DNA of 64,000 nt from Urinicoccus timonensis (GTDB lineage Bacteria > Bacillota > Clostridia > Tissierellales > Peptoniphilaceae): positions 62,001 through 126,000 of the forward strand of contig NZ_OCTU01000005.1 in NCBI RefSeq assembly GCF_900232945.1, written 5' to 3'. Of the stretch, positions 54,236-64,000 are shown piece after piece (positions within the stretch are counted from its first letter, which is position 1; every line of letters starts with the position of its first letter). Under the pieces are notes generated by a model that made no database searches, was not told where the DNA came from, and worked only from the letters and a program-made list of their open reading frames with translations. Made by a program: the position numbers and the translations under genes.

Positions 54236-55207
54236 TCATTGGCTGCTTTCTGACTCTTGAACTTGGCTTACTCTTTTTAAGGCTTCTTCTCGAATCTCTT
54301 GGCTGATTTCATTTGTAGAAGATATTTCATCAATTAATTCAAAAACATCTGTTTTCGAAAAATCTGTAGTGGCTTCAATGAGCTCTTGAAATTCATGGAG
54401 TTTTGCCTTTTTAAATTGATGCTGCTCAATTTCTGACCGGTCCAAGACTTCTGGACCAGGTTTGGCAGATTTGAGATAGATTTCTTCCAATTGAATTCCA
54501 TCTTCTAGATTGATTAGGACCACCTTTGGTTTTCTTTTCATTTCCACCAGATTGTTGGAAATTCGGACAATAGCCCCTGGATTTATAAAATATTTCCCCT
54601 GTATACACTGGGTTTTGAAACCTGTATGATAGTGGCCTGCCAAGGTAATATCAGCTTCTGTTTCAGCAATGTCAGAAATCAATGTATGGGAAATCACCTC
54701 ATTAATAGGCTTATCTATTAAAAAGCCATGAATAATATGAAGTATATAATCCTCATCTGACCGCTCTTGTATAATATAGGAATTCTTATGATCATCCCTG
54801 TCCAAACCATAGATATAGGGGGTCCCATATATTTTTACCTTCTTATCTTTTTCTATAATCACTGGTTTGTCCTTAATTAAATGAACTAGACCTATACTAT
54901 CCAATAAACCCAACATAGTTCTTGGAACAGTTTCAGGATTATGTCCATAGATGTCGTGGTTGCCACTGACAATGTAAAAAGGTGCCTTTAAATCCATTAA
55001 GAGCTTTGAAAATTCACTCACAACTGCAATGGATACATCTGGACGATCAAACAAGTCTCCCCCATGAAGAACTGCATCAACTTCATATTCATTGGCCAAG
55101 TCAAACACTTCCTTGTGCTTTAATAGAGAAGTTTCAAAAAAATTATCCAGGCGGCTTTTTGGAGATGTGGCTCTTAAATGAGAGTCTGTTAAATATAAAA
55201 ATTTCAC
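54236..55207 (-). CDS. Mre11/SbcD-like metallophosphoesterase
   Basis: A 323-residue calcineurin-type phosphoesterase. Metal ligands: Asp8 and His10 (TDSHL), Asp51 ([10 protein letters not shown]), Asn83-His84-Asp85 (SGNHDIYGH), a His in HIIHGF and the pair in LAGHYHTGF. The C-terminal 80 residues are helical and could dock on the ATPase, as in Mre11. It precedes the Rad50-like genes, so it should be the nuclease of this complex. GTG 55207 overlaps the recA stop by four bases, so it is translated together with recA. Confidence 0.88.
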   Translation of the reverse strand: MKFLYLTDSHLRATSPKSRLDNFFETSLLKHKEVFDLANEYEVDAVLHGGDLFDRPDVSIAVVSEFSKLLMDLKAPFYIVSGNHDIYGHNPETVPRTMLGLLDSIGLVHLIKDKPVIIEKDKKVKIYGTPYIYGLDRDDHKNSYIIQERSDEDYILHIIHGFLIDKPINEVISHTLISDIAETEADITLAGHYHTGFKTQCIQGKYFINPGAIVRISNNLVEMKRKPKVVLINLEDGIQLEEIYLKSAKPGPEVLDRSEIEQHQFKKAKLHEFQELIEATTDFSKTDVFELIDEISSTNEISQEIREEALKRVSQVQESESSQ

Positions 55208-56235
55208 TTATCTGTCTCTTCTTGAGGATTATCATCTGGATTTTCTTGACCTAGATGAAAGGTTGCCCGTATTTTGTCTTCAATTTCTTTAGCTAACTCT
55301 GGATTTTGAGCTAAGAATTCTTTGGAATTTTCTCGTCCTTGTCCTAGCTTGTTTCCGTTGTAACTATACCAAGCCCCAGCCTTGTTGATAATATCTAAAT
55401 CCGTTCCCACATCCAGGAGGTTCCCAAGCTTAGAAATTCCCTTTCCATACATAATATCAAACTCTGCCTGTTTAAAAGGAGGAGCCACCTTGTTTTTCAC
55501 AACTTTAACCCGAACACGGTTCCCAATCATTTCATCACCGCGTTTGATGATCTCAATTCTCCGAATATCCATACGGACAGAAGTGAAAAATTTTAAGGCC
55601 CTTCCCCCAGTAGTGGTTTCTGGGTTTCCAAACATAACACCTATTTTTTCTCTTAATTGATTAATGAAAATAACAGATGCTTTCGATTTATTAATGGCAC
55701 CTGTAAGCTTTCGAAGACCTTGACTCATAAGTCTGGCTTGCAGTCCCATATGAGAGTCACCCATCTCCCCTTCAATTTCAGCCTTTGGAACCAAGGCTGC
55801 TACAGAGTCAACAACAATAACATCCAGGGCATTACTTCGAACCAAAGATTCTGTAATCTCCAAAGCTTGCTCTCCTGTATCTGGTTGAGAAATGATCAAC
55901 TCTTCTGTATCTACTCCTAAGTTTTTAGCATAGACTGGATCTAAGGCATGTTCTGCGTCAACAAAGGCTGCAATACCACCTTTTTTTTGAGCTTCTGCTA
56001 AAATATGAAGGGCAAGAGTTGTCTTTCCTGAAGATTCCGGACCATAGATTTCAATAATACGTCCTCTGGGTATGCCACCAATCCCCAAGGCTAAATCCAA
56101 GGCCAAGCTTCCTGTGGGTATTACATCAATATCCAGATGTTTTTGATCTCCCAGTCTCATGACAGATCCTTTTCCATATTGTCTTTCGATTGATGTTAGG
56201 GCTTTTTCTAAAGCAGCTTTTTTTTGTTCATCCAT
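55204..56235 (-). CDS. recA: recombinase RecA
   Basis: A 343-residue RecA with Walker [10 protein letters not shown], the RecA signature [14 protein letters not shown], Walker [15 protein letters not shown] and L2 region [22 protein letters not shown]. It forms the strand-exchange filament and the co-protease for LexA. The gene is directly behind cinA (two-base gap) with no promoter or LexA-type box between, so any SOS control must come from further upstream in the operon. ATG 56235 follows GGAGGG. The short acidic tail is normal. Confidence 0.98.
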   Translation of the reverse strand: MDEQKKAALEKALTSIERQYGKGSVMRLGDQKHLDIDVIPTGSLALDLALGIGGIPRGRIIEIYGPESSGKTTLALHILAEAQKKGGIAAFVDAEHALDPVYAKNLGVDTEELIISQPDTGEQALEITESLVRSNALDVIVVDSVAALVPKAEIEGEMGDSHMGLQARLMSQGLRKLTGAINKSKASVIFINQLREKIGVMFGNPETTTGGRALKFFTSVRMDIRRIEIIKRGDEMIGNRVRVKVVKNKVAPPFKQAEFDIMYGKGISKLGNLLDVGTDLDIINKAGAWYSYNGNKLGQGRENSKEFLAQNPELAKEIEDKIRATFHLGQENPDDNPQEETDK

Positions 56236-56237
56236 TT

Positions 56238-57458
56238 TTATCCCTCCAAAAATTCTTTTAATAATAAAAATAAGACTTGGTTTACTGTTTGCTCTTGTAT
56301 TTCTTTCCTATCTCCTGAAAAACAAAACTCTTGGACTAATTGTTTTTCCTTAGAGTAAAAAGAAACAAAAACTGTTCCTACTTTTTTTTCAGCGGGACAG
56401 GGCCCAGCCTCCCCTGTTGTTGCAATAGCCAAATCACAATAGCCTTTTTCATATAAGCCTCTGGACATTTCTAGAGCAGTTTCACGACTAACAGCCCCAT
56501 AACAGTCCAAAGTTTTTTGGCTTACTCCTAGTTCCCTGTGTTTAACCTCGTTCGAATAACTTACTAAACTATATTTTAAAATATGACTGGCCCCACTACA
56601 GCTTGTAATTGTTTTTGCTAAAAAGCCTCCCGTTATTGACTCCGCAAAAGAAATTTTGATGTTTTTTTCTCGACAAAGTTTAACTACTCTTGTTCTCAAA
56701 TCTTGTCCCTGAAAGGAATAGATATTTCCTTTGAATAGTTCCGTTAAGACTTTTTCAGCCTGGTCCAGCTTTTCTTTTATTTTCTTCTGGTCTTGTCCTT
56801 GAGAAAGAAGTTTTACTTCTACCAAATTATTCTGAGCATAGGTATTCACTTCTAATTTAGGTATATGAAATCTCTGCCTAATAATGCTTTCAACCTGACT
56901 TTCCCCTAAGTTCACAATTGATAAAGATCGAACTTCAATCAAATCTCTTGTCTTGATAAAGTCTTTGACATAGTTTAAAAACATATTCCTCAATTCATAA
57001 GGAGGGCCTGGAAGTAAAAATATATGGCACTCTTTAAAGAATAGATGCTCTCCTGGAGCTGATCCCCAATGGTTTATAAGTGAGTTCGATCCTTGAATGG
57101 TATAGAACTGCTTTTTTACATTAGATGTAATCTCTCTGCCTAGTTTTCTTCTCTCTTCCACAAAATCAGCATAAAGATCTTCATTGAAAATCAAATCTAG
57201 ATTCAAAGCCTGGCCCAAGGCCTCTTTTGTAATGTCATCTTCTGTAGGACCAAGGCCTCCAGAAACTACAAGTAGATCAACTTCCTGGATAGCTCCATGA
57301 AATTCTTTTTTTAAAGAATTTAACTCGTCATTCAGGGTGATTTGCTTGACAACTTCTACTCCCATTTGTCTTAACTCTCTAGCAATATAGACCTCATTGG
57401 TGTTGTCTATATCTCCTAGTAAAAGCTCTTTACCTACGCTGATAATCATTGCTTTCAT
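56238..57458 (-). CDS. cinA: CinA-family protein (MoCF and nicotinamide-nucleotide amidase domains)
   Basis: A 406-residue full-length CinA. The N-terminal molybdopterin-binding-like domain has [16 protein letters not shown] and [18 protein letters not shown]. The C-terminal amidohydrolase domain has [21 protein letters not shown] and [11 protein letters not shown]. It recycles NMN through deamidation and, in the COG1058 part, removes aberrant pyridine nucleotides. In Streptococcus cinA is linked to recA and competence; here the same linkage is kept. ATG 57458; a ten-base gap to pgsA. Confidence 0.93.
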   Translation of the reverse strand: MKAMIISVGKELLLGDIDNTNEVYIARELRQMGVEVVKQITLNDELNSLKKEFHGAIQEVDLLVVSGGLGPTEDDITKEALGQALNLDLIFNEDLYADFVEERRKLGREITSNVKKQFYTIQGSNSLINHWGSAPGEHLFFKECHIFLLPGPPYELRNMFLNYVKDFIKTRDLIEVRSLSIVNLGESQVESIIRQRFHIPKLEVNTYAQNNLVEVKLLSQGQDQKKIKEKLDQAEKVLTELFKGNIYSFQGQDLRTRVVKLCREKNIKISFAESITGGFLAKTITSCSGASHILKYSLVSYSNEVKHRELGVSQKTLDCYGAVSRETALEMSRGLYEKGYCDLAIATTGEAGPCPAEKKVGTVFVSFYSKEKQLVQEFCFSGDRKEIQEQTVNQVLFLLLKEFLEG

Positions 57459-57468
57459 ATTTTACCAC

Positions 57469-58014
57469 CTAAATGTTACTTAAGTCGAAAACTTTGATAT
57501 TTTTACCTATATATTCAATCCCAGATAAAACTGTAAAGATTACAGAAATATAAAATAAAATTTTCCCCAAACTAAGCATCCAAGCAAGAGATAAGGGTAA
57601 GGCGAATAAAATAATTGTAAGTGAAACCAGTTGGAAAATTGTTTTTATTTTTCCTAGTGTACCTGCAGCTATAGTAATTTGCTCACTAGCGGCCACTACA
57701 CGAAGACCCGTAATAGCAAATTCCCGAAAAATTACGATGATAACAAGCCAACCCTTAATAACTCCTAATTCTACTAAAAGAATCATGGCTGCTGATGTTA
57801 AAATTTTATCTGCCAAGGGGTCTAAAAACTTGCCAAAAGTTGTCACTAAGTTTCTGGACCTTGCCAAGTGACCATCTAACATATCTGTTAGGGCTGCCGC
57901 CACAAAGATTAGGCTACCAAATAACTTGAGTCCCTTTGCCTCAGATAAAACAAAAACAACAAAAAAGGGAACGAGTAAAATTCTTAATAGAGTTAGTTTA
58001 TTGGCTATATTCAT
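57469..58014 (-). CDS. pgsA: CDP-diacylglycerol-glycerol-3-phosphate 3-phosphatidyltransferase
   Basis: A 181-residue membrane enzyme for phosphatidylglycerol phosphate synthesis. NIANKLTLLRILLVPFFV is the standard start, and the CDP-alcohol phosphatidyltransferase motif is TDMLDGHLARSRNLVTTFGKFLDPLADK, holding the conserved Asp set. About five membrane helices. It overlaps rimO by four bases and precedes cinA, an order common in Firmicutes (ftsK-rimO-pgsA-cinA-recA). Confidence 0.95.
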   Translation of the reverse strand: MNIANKLTLLRILLVPFFVVFVLSEAKGLKLFGSLIFVAAALTDMLDGHLARSRNLVTTFGKFLDPLADKILTSAAMILLVELGVIKGWLVIIVIFREFAITGLRVVAASEQITIAAGTLGKIKTIFQLVSLTIILFALPLSLAWMLSLGKILFYISVIFTVLSGIEYIGKNIKVFDLSNI

Positions 58015-59321
58015 AATACAACTCCTTGTAAATCATATTCTGTAGAATCTGTAATTTCAGCCCGATAAAATTTTCCAATTTCTAAGTCTTTTGAGCTCGA
58101 TAAATAGACCAAACCATCTACATCTGGTGCATCCATATAGGACCTTCCCGCATATAGACCATCTTCCAATTTTTCTTCCAGCAAAACATCTAGTTGATTG
58201 GAAATTTTGTTTCTAAGTTTTTCTTCTGATATTTTTTGCTGCTTCATCATAAGTCTATTATAGCGATCGATTTTTAAACTTTCACTTACTTGACCATTCA
58301 TGCTGTAAGCCTTGGTATTTTCTTCCTTAGAATAAGTAAAGACTCCTAGACGGTCAAATTTGACTCTCTCAATAAAGGAAACTAGTTCTTGGAAGTCCTC
58401 TTCCTCTTCTCCAGGAAATCCCACGATAAAGGTTGATCGAAGAACTAAATTTTTTATCTTTTTCCTAAGTTTCGTAATTAATTCAATAATGTCTTCTTGC
58501 CTAGAAGTACGATTCATTCTTTCCAAAACTCTATTAGAGGCATGTTGAAGAGGCATGTCAATATAAGGAATTATATTATTATCTCCAGCCATAAGGTCAA
58601 TTAACTCATCTGTAAAATGGTCTGGATAGGCATAAAGAAGACGAATCCATTTAATTTCTTTTATCTTAACTAGTTCTTTTAACAAGGAAGCCAAAGAATA
58701 TTCTTTGTATAAATCAATCCCATAGTCTGTTGTATTTTGAGCCACTAAGATAATTTCCTCTGTACCAGCTTCTGCTAATCTTTTTACCTCTTCCACAATA
58801 TCTTCAATTTTTCGAGACCGATTATTTCCCCTTAAATAGGGAATAATACAATAACTACACCGGTTGTTACAACCTTCTGAAATTTTAACATAAGCTGTCT
58901 TAGTTCCCTCAATCCGTCTAGAGTTTTCTATATAGTCCATGGATACCGCAGAGGTTAGGGACCGTTGGTCGTCGGATTGAATATATTTAGCAATATCCTG
59001 CATATAGCCCGGGCCTAAAATTCCATCAATCTCCGGAATCTCCGCTCGCAACTCATCTGGATATCGCTGAGCTAGGCAACCAGTTAAGTAGAGTTTTTGC
59101 AACTTCCCATGTTTTTTATATTGGGCCAAGTTTAAAATCCAATCAATAGATTCCTCTTTTGCGGACTCAATAAAACCACAGGTGTTGACAAATATGGCAT
59201 CTGCTTGGTCAGGTTGAGAAACTATTTCATACTTGTTTTTTTCTAATATGCCTTCCATAACCTGGGTATCCACATCATTTTTTGCACATCCCAGGGTATG
59301 GAAATATATTTTATTGATCAA
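58011..59321 (-). CDS. rimO: ribosomal protein S12 methylthiotransferase RimO
   Basis: A 436-residue methylthiotransferase. N-terminal cysteines in LGCAKNDVDTQVMEG, NTCGFIESAKEESID and TGCLAQRY; radical-SAM motif SEGCNNRCSYCIIPYLRG; TRAM domain at the end. The GCAKN(D/L) opening separates RimO from MiaB, which is also present in this window. It modifies an aspartate of ribosomal protein S12. It overlaps ftsK by 11 bases and pgsA by four. Confidence 0.95.
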   Translation of the reverse strand: MINKIYFHTLGCAKNDVDTQVMEGILEKNKYEIVSQPDQADAIFVNTCGFIESAKEESIDWILNLAQYKKHGKLQKLYLTGCLAQRYPDELRAEIPEIDGILGPGYMQDIAKYIQSDDQRSLTSAVSMDYIENSRRIEGTKTAYVKISEGCNNRCSYCIIPYLRGNNRSRKIEDIVEEVKRLAEAGTEEIILVAQNTTDYGIDLYKEYSLASLLKELVKIKEIKWIRLLYAYPDHFTDELIDLMAGDNNIIPYIDMPLQHASNRVLERMNRTSRQEDIIELITKLRKKIKNLVLRSTFIVGFPGEEEEDFQELVSFIERVKFDRLGVFTYSKEENTKAYSMNGQVSESLKIDRYNRLMMKQQKISEEKLRNKISNQLDVLLEEKLEDGLYAGRSYMDAPDVDGLVYLSSSKDLEIGKFYRAEITDSTEYDLQGVVL

Positions 59322-61557
59322 TCTTTAAAAACTCCTTTATTTCTTCTTCATTCATGGCCAACTTCCTAGGTTTTGTGCCTTCATGAGGACCTATAATCCC
59401 CTGTTCTTCCATACTATCAATCAATCGAGCTGCTCTTGAATAACCTATTTTTAATTTTCTTTGAAGATAAGAAATACTTGCCTGCCCATCGTTTAATACA
59501 TATTCAACAGCCTGGATGTAAAGATCATCCTGACTTTCGACTGTGGTATTGATGGTTTTTTCAATAGCTTGGATAGCTTCTTCATCATAGTCTTTGTTAG
59601 AGCTTTCTCGGATAAAGTTAATAACAGACTCTACTTCTTTGTCACTTATAAAGGCTCCTTGCAACCTTCTTGGCTTACTGTAAAAACTTGGATAAAAGAG
59701 CATATCTCCTTGTCCCAATAAGTTTTCCGCCCCGTTAGAATCTAGGATGGTCCTCGAGTCAACACCCGATGATACAGCAAAGGCAATCCTTGAAGGAATA
59801 TTTGCTTTAATAGTTCCTGTAATAACATCTACAGATGGTCTTTGAGTTGCCAAAATCATGTGGATTCCTGCCGCCCTGGCCATTTGGGCTAATCTGGCGA
59901 TATAGTCTTCAATTTCATTAGCTGCCACCATCATTAAGTCTGCTAACTCATCCACAATAACAACAATTTTGGGCATAATTTCAGATAATCTATTTTCCTC
60001 TTGCATTTTTGAGTTATAAGACTTCATATCTCGGGCTTTTTCCTGAGCAAAGAGTTTGTATCTTTTTTCCATTTCATCTACAGCCCACTTCAAGGCAAAG
60101 GCTGCTTTTTTAGGATCTGTTACTACTGGAATTAGCAAATGTGGAATCCCATTATACACACTTAATTCTACCACCTTAGGGTCAATTAATATCAACTTTA
60201 CTTCATCTGGTCTAGACCTATATAAAATGCTTGTAATAATAGTATTAATACATACACTCTTTCCTGATCCCGTTGCCCCCGCAATAAGAAGGTGGGGCAT
60301 TTTATCAATTGAAGAAACAACAATTTCCCCACTTACATCTTTTCCTAAAGCCAAAGGAGTAGTAGTTGATTTTTTAAAACCAGGACTATCTAGAATTTCA
60401 CTAAAAGATACGCTATCTTTTTCTTCATTTGGCACTTCTATTCCTACAGCAGATTTGCCCGGAATAGGTGCCTCAATACGAATGTCTGAAGATGCTAGAG
60501 CCAAGGCTAGGTTATCCTGTAGGCTGACAATTTTATTGAGCTTAACACCTGGCGCAATTTGCAGTTCATAGCAGGTAATAACTGGTCCTCGATTAATAGC
60601 CACAACTTGACATTCAATGTTAAACTCATTCATCGTTTCTTCTATAACTTGGGCCTGGTGTCGCATAGCATTTTGACCAATCCCCTTACTTTTCTTTGGA
60701 GGATCTAATAAATTTTTTGGAGGAAAGGTGTATTGGATTGTAGTATCATTTAGGGCTATTTCTTTTTCAAAATCCTTGATTTCTCCCTTTGTCAAAGGAC
60801 TAACCTTTTTAACTACTTCCTCTTCTTCTTTTTTTGCATAGTCGTTAATCTCTAATTCAGAATCTCTTTTTAGTTTAAATTCTTTTTTTTCAGGTGCAGC
60901 TTTAGCTTGCTTTTTTACCTTGACTGGCTTCAGCTTTTCTCTTTCCTCTTTTTCTTTTTTCCTTATTGCTCTTCCTTGATTTCTTTGATCTCTTTTTACT
61001 TTAAGATAGGCAAAAAAGTTATTTAGAGAAAAAGGTAAAAAGTAAAGAAAAAGAACAATAAACACTAAGCTTAAGACAATAGCTGTTCCTGTACTTCCAA
61101 AAATTTTATAAAAGAAAGAACCAAAAAATACACCTATCAGTCCACCATAATTCGGTGAGCTTTGAGCTAAAATAAATTGTGCTTTTTGTAACATGGAAAG
61201 TGTACTAGTATCTTTGCCTTCATAATAAATGAGAAGGGACATAATAAACCAAGAAAGTAAGAGAATGAGTCTACGCTTGGAAAAGCCATGTTCATTAATG
61301 GCCAACATAAAGCCAATGGTTCCAAGATAGATAGGTAGAAAGACCCTTCCTCTCCCTCCCAAGACAATTAAAATACGGTTTAAAACATCACCAAAGATAC
61401 CCATATTTGCACTGTAAAGGCTGATAAGGCTTAGAATTGAAAGGACAATAAGAAATAGACCTAGCATTTCAAGGTCTGATTTAGTGAAGGAAAAATCCAT
61501 TTGTTTATTCTTTTTGTTTGACCTTTTTGGGGCCTTTTTATTCACTCTTCTTGCCAT
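59311..61557 (-). CDS. ftsK: DNA translocase FtsK/SpoIIIE
   Basis: A 748-residue DNA pump. Four N-terminal membrane helices (about 25-185), a short charged linker (about 190-290, Lys/Glu-rich), the motor with Walker A LLIAGATGSGKSVCIN and Walker B KIVVIVDELADLMM, and a C-terminal gamma winged helix (QASISYLQRKLKIGYSRAARLID) that reads orienting DNA sequences. It clears chromosome ends from the septum and would activate Xer recombination at dif. ATG 61557 follows AAAGGA. Confidence 0.95.
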   Translation of the reverse strand: MARRVNKKAPKRSNKKNKQMDFSFTKSDLEMLGLFLIVLSILSLISLYSANMGIFGDVLNRILIVLGGRGRVFLPIYLGTIGFMLAINEHGFSKRRLILLLSWFIMSLLIYYEGKDTSTLSMLQKAQFILAQSSPNYGGLIGVFFGSFFYKIFGSTGTAIVLSLVFIVLFLYFLPFSLNNFFAYLKVKRDQRNQGRAIRKKEKEEREKLKPVKVKKQAKAAPEKKEFKLKRDSELEINDYAKKEEEEVVKKVSPLTKGEIKDFEKEIALNDTTIQYTFPPKNLLDPPKKSKGIGQNAMRHQAQVIEETMNEFNIECQVVAINRGPVITCYELQIAPGVKLNKIVSLQDNLALALASSDIRIEAPIPGKSAVGIEVPNEEKDSVSFSEILDSPGFKKSTTTPLALGKDVSGEIVVSSIDKMPHLLIAGATGSGKSVCINTIITSILYRSRPDEVKLILIDPKVVELSVYNGIPHLLIPVVTDPKKAAFALKWAVDEMEKRYKLFAQEKARDMKSYNSKMQEENRLSEIMPKIVVIVDELADLMMVAANEIEDYIARLAQMARAAGIHMILATQRPSVDVITGTIKANIPSRIAFAVSSGVDSRTILDSNGAENLLGQGDMLFYPSFYSKPRRLQGAFISDKEVESVINFIRESSNKDYDEEAIQAIEKTINTTVESQDDLYIQAVEYVLNDGQASISYLQRKLKIGYSRAARLIDSMEEQGIIGPHEGTKPRKLAMNEEEIKEFLKIDQ

Positions 61558-61608
61558 GTTTTTGTCCTTTCAAACTTTCTAAAAACATTATAACACAAAC
61601 ACATGTTT

Positions 61609-62040
61609 TTATACACCTGTATGTCCGAATCCACCTTCTCCTCTTTCACTATCTGAAAGTTCTTTAACTTCTATAAAATCGGCCTGCTCAATTTTCATGA
61701 TAACCATTTGAGCTATACGGTCCCCATCTTCAATAATTAGATCGTCCCTACCTAGATTTACCACAATAACTTTTAGTTCTCCTCGATAGTCCGAATCAAT
61801 TGTTCCAATCCCATTAGGCAGACTCAATCCTTTTTTTAAAGCTAAACCTGACCTAGCTCGTACTTGCGCCTCATATCCTTGGGGGATTTCAACATATAAG
61901 CCTGTGGGAATTAATGCTCGATCTAATGACCTTAAACAAACTGCCTCATCAAGGTTTGCATGTAAATCAACTCCACTGGCCCCCTTGGTCTTATAGGCTG
62001 GCAAGGGGTGTTTAGATTTATTTAAAATCTTGATTTCCAT
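61609..62040 (-). CDS. dut: dUTP diphosphatase
   Basis: A 143-residue trimeric dUTPase with its five motifs: GASGVDLHA, VRARSGLALKKG, NGIGTIDSDYRGELKV, DGDRIAQMVI and the C-terminal RGEGGFGHTG. It hydrolyses dUTP to dUMP, keeping uracil out of DNA. I start at ATG 62040, with AGGAG upstream. The frame extends 16 codons further through the pnp terminator and should not be coding there. Confidence 0.96.
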   Translation of the reverse strand: MEIKILNKSKHPLPAYKTKGASGVDLHANLDEAVCLRSLDRALIPTGLYVEIPQGYEAQVRARSGLALKKGLSLPNGIGTIDSDYRGELKVIVVNLGRDDLIIEDGDRIAQMVIMKIEQADFIEVKELSDSERGEGGFGHTGV

Positions 62041-62053
62041 TTTATCTCTCCTT

Positions 62054-62083
62054 AAAAAAGCATGAACCAAAGGTTCATGCTTT
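62054..62083 (-). terminator. intrinsic terminator after pnp
   Basis: AAAGCATGAACC (62057-62068) and GGTTCATGCTTT (62072-62083) form a 12-bp perfect stem with a three-base loop. On the minus strand T6 follows (62059-62054). Confidence 0.9.
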
Positions 62084-62091
62084 ATCAATCT

Positions 62092-64000
62092 TTATTGGTG
62101 CTCGCTTTGATCTTCAGAATCCTTTAGTAATTCTTTTCGACTTAAACTTATTTTTCCTTGTTGATCAATGCCAATGACCTTGACCTCTACTTCTTGGCCT
62201 TCTTTCAATACATCTTCCACATTTTTCACATGATCTTTGGATATATTGGAGATATGAAGGAGCCCTTCACGACCTTTTAAAACCTCCACAAAGGCACCAA
62301 ATTTAACAATTTTTTTAACCTTGCCCTTATAGACTTCACCCACTTCAACATCTTTGACAATCTCTTCTATACGGTTGATTGCTGCTAGGGCACAGTCCTT
62401 GTCTTGGCTTAAGATAGAAACTCTTCCGTCATCTTCAATGTCAATTTTAACATTTGTTTCCTCAATAATGCTATTGATTACCTTACCACCAGATCCAATA
62501 ACTTCTCCAATTTTTTCAGGTTTAATCTTAATTGTATAGATTAAAGGTGCGTAAGGAGAAAGATCTTCTCTTGGTTTATCTATGGCGTCTGTTAACGTTT
62601 CAAGGATAGTCATTCTTGCTTTTTTTGCCTTTAATAGGGCTTCTTCTAAAATTTCTTTGTTGATTCCATCAATCTTTATATCCATTTGCAAGGCAGTGAT
62701 TCCTTCTTTTGTTCCTGCCACTTTAAAGTCCATATCTCCAAGATGGTCTTCTAAACCTTGAATATCGGTTAAGATTTTTACATCTTGTCCTTCCTTGATT
62801 AGCCCCATGGCAATTCCTGCAACAGGCGCCTTAATAGGAACTCCTGCATCCATAAGGGATAGGGTAGACCCACAAATACTTGCTTGTGAAGATGATCCAT
62901 TAGAGCTTAAGACTTCACTCACAACTCGAATAGTATAAGGAAATTCATCTTCTGTAGGTAAGACGGGTATTAGGGCTCTTTCTGCCAGAGCTCCATGTCC
63001 TATTTCTCTCCGCCCCGGACTCCGCATAGGTCTTGTATCTCCTACACAGTAGGGTGGGAAGTTATAATGATGGATATAGCGTTTTGGAGTATCATCTCCC
63101 AGCCCATCAATAATTTGGACTTCGGAAAGCCCTGCTAAAGTTGCCACAGATAGGACTTGAGTTTGTCCTCTTTTGAATAAACCAGACCCATGAGTTCTGG
63201 GAAGAATACCGACTTCAGCACTTAGGGGTCTAATTTCATCCATAGCCCTATCATCAGGCCTTCTATCGTTAAGAATTCCTACTCTTACCTCTTTACGAAT
63301 AATCTCATCAATGACTTCGTTGATGTCTTTTTCATATTCTTCTAGGTCATCCTTGAATTCTGCATATATTTTTTCTTTAGCAGCTTCTTGGGCTTCTTCT
63401 CTTTCTGTTTTTGTCTTTTGATGAATGGCATCAGTTAGAAGCTCATTTGCAAAGGTATAAACTTTATTATAAATTTCCTGGTTAGGTTCAGCCACGGTAT
63501 AGGTCATTTTTTCTTGACCAAATTCTGCTATAATTCCATCAATAAATTGACAGATTTTTTTAATTTCTTCATGGGCAAATAAAATGGCCCCTAACATTTC
63601 ATCTTCGCTGACAATATCAGATCCAGCTTCTACCATCATAATGGCATCCTTGGTTCCGGATACAGTTAAGTCAATTTTTGACTTGGCTCTTTGCTCAACA
63701 TCTGGGTTAATGACGTAGTTCCCATCAATATAACCTACATGAACGGAAGCTGTTGGTCCCTTAAAAGGAATGTTTGAAATAGATAGGGCAATAGATGATC
63801 CAATCATAGCCGCTATTTCAGGTGGACAGTCTTGCTCTACAGAGAACACTGTTGCTATCATTTGTACGCTATTTCTAAATCCTTCTGGAAATAATGGGCG
63901 GATAGGGCGGTCAATAAGTCTAGCTGTTAAAGTGGCCTTTTCACTAGGTCTACCTTCTCTTTTTATAAAGCCTCCTGGCAATTTTCCTACAGCATACATT
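62092..64000 (-). CDS. pnp: polyribonucleotide nucleotidyltransferase, N-terminus cut by window edge
   Basis: The visible 635 residues lack the first part, which lies beyond the window; the family is usually about 700. Present are the first RNase PH domain from [21 protein letters not shown], the helical linker, the second RNase PH domain ([35 protein letters not shown]), KH ([15 protein letters not shown]) and S1 ([21 protein letters not shown]). PNPase degrades RNA phosphorolytically and works with RNase Y, which is encoded about 10 kb away on the same strand. Confidence 0.97.
   Translation of the reverse strand, partial: MYAVGKLPGGFIKREGRPSEKATLTARLIDRPIRPLFPEGFRNSVQMIATVFSVEQDCPPEIAAMIGSSIALSISNIPFKGPTASVHVGYIDGNYVINPDVEQRAKSKIDLTVSGTKDAIMMVEAGSDIVSEDEMLGAILFAHEEIKKICQFIDGIIAEFGQEKMTYTVAEPNQEIYNKVYTFANELLTDAIHQKTKTEREEAQEAAKEKIYAEFKDDLEEYEKDINEVIDEIIRKEVRVGILNDRRPDDRAMDEIRPLSAEVGILPRTHGSGLFKRGQTQVLSVATLAGLSEVQIIDGLGDDTPKRYIHHYNFPPYCVGDTRPMRSPGRREIGHGALAERALIPVLPTEDEFPYTIRVVSEVLSSNGSSSQASICGSTLSLMDAGVPIKAPVAGIAMGLIKEGQDVKILTDIQGLEDHLGDMDFKVAGTKEGITALQMDIKIDGINKEILEEALLKAKKARMTILETLTDAIDKPREDLSPYAPLIYTIKIKPEKIGEVIGSGGKVINSIIEETNVKIDIEDDGRVSILSQDKDCALAAINRIEEIVKDVEVGEVYKGKVKKIVKFGAFVEVLKGREGLLHISNISKDHVKNVEDVLKEGQEVEVKVIGIDQQGKISLSRKELLKDSEDQSEHQ

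Noticed and set aside
60056..60571. 171-codon plus-strand frame opposite ftsK
   Set aside because: It is the antisense of the conserved FtsK motor region and has no features of its own.

Overview
The window is AT-rich, gene-dense chromosome from a low-GC Gram-positive anaerobe. Evidence: RNase Y, LexA beside a LysM SOS gene, the SCIFF peptide with its radical-SAM maturase, rubrerythrin, MutL of the endonuclease type without MutH, and many GTG/TTG starts behind strong AGGAGG-type ribosome binding sites. The gene order (ruvCAB-spoIID-queA-tgt-yajC-scfAB; recJ-rel-dtd-hemZ; rpmE-DUF1385-prmC-prfA; miaB-mutS-mutL-miaA) is typical of Clostridia/Tissierellia. A Peptoniphilaceae- or Tissierellales-like host is my inference. 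No rRNA, tRNA, CRISPR array, prophage or insertion sequence was recognised.

Layout. 1-3.9 kb: end of an mtnA-like isomerase, an HD hydrolase, an OmpR-type two-component system with a lipoprotein, and a small membrane protein. 4.0-4.8 kb: an orphan gene with its own promoter and terminator. 4.9-12.2 kb: Holliday-junction genes, queuosine genes, yajC and the SCIFF ribosomal peptide pair. 12.3-24.3 kb: recJ, rel, dtd, a metallo-hydrolase, hemZ, a divergent Mur ligase, aspS, rseC and two unknown membrane-anchored coiled-coil proteins. 24.4-26.5 kb, minus strand: recX, a GIY-YIG protein and a split ThrE-type exporter. 26.6-32.5 kb: FHA protein, SEDS glycosyltransferase, class B PBP, ispD, ispF, transaldolase and class II FBPase. 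32.6-35.7 kb: rpmE, DUF1385, prmC, prfA. 35.8-39 kb: rubrerythrin, then a small protein and an unusual P-type ATPase with an SCALK membrane motif, a possible iron/ferrosome-type locus. 39.1-47.1 kb: miaB, mutS, mutL, miaA and a PLP lyase. 47.3-48.4 kb: divergent lexA and a YneA-like gene sharing two LexA-type operators. 48.4-49 kb: gene-poor, with two strong hairpins. 49-64 kb, minus strand: a tyrosine recombinase, RNase Y, a Rad50-like ATPase split into three genes with an Mre11-like partner, then recA, cinA, pgsA, rimO, ftsK, dut and pnp (cut by the window edge).

Most of the window is informational housekeeping, with a strong DNA-repair component: ruvCAB, recJ, mutSL, recX, recA, lexA and the split Rad50/Mre11-like set. 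The least ordinary parts are the split Rad50-like operon next to recA, the DUF6110-like/SCALK-ATPase pair, the MurE-like ligase that lacks canonical motifs and sits where hisS is often found, and the doubled SOS operator. All coordinates and motifs were read by eye. Family assignments rest on recognised motifs, not on searches.
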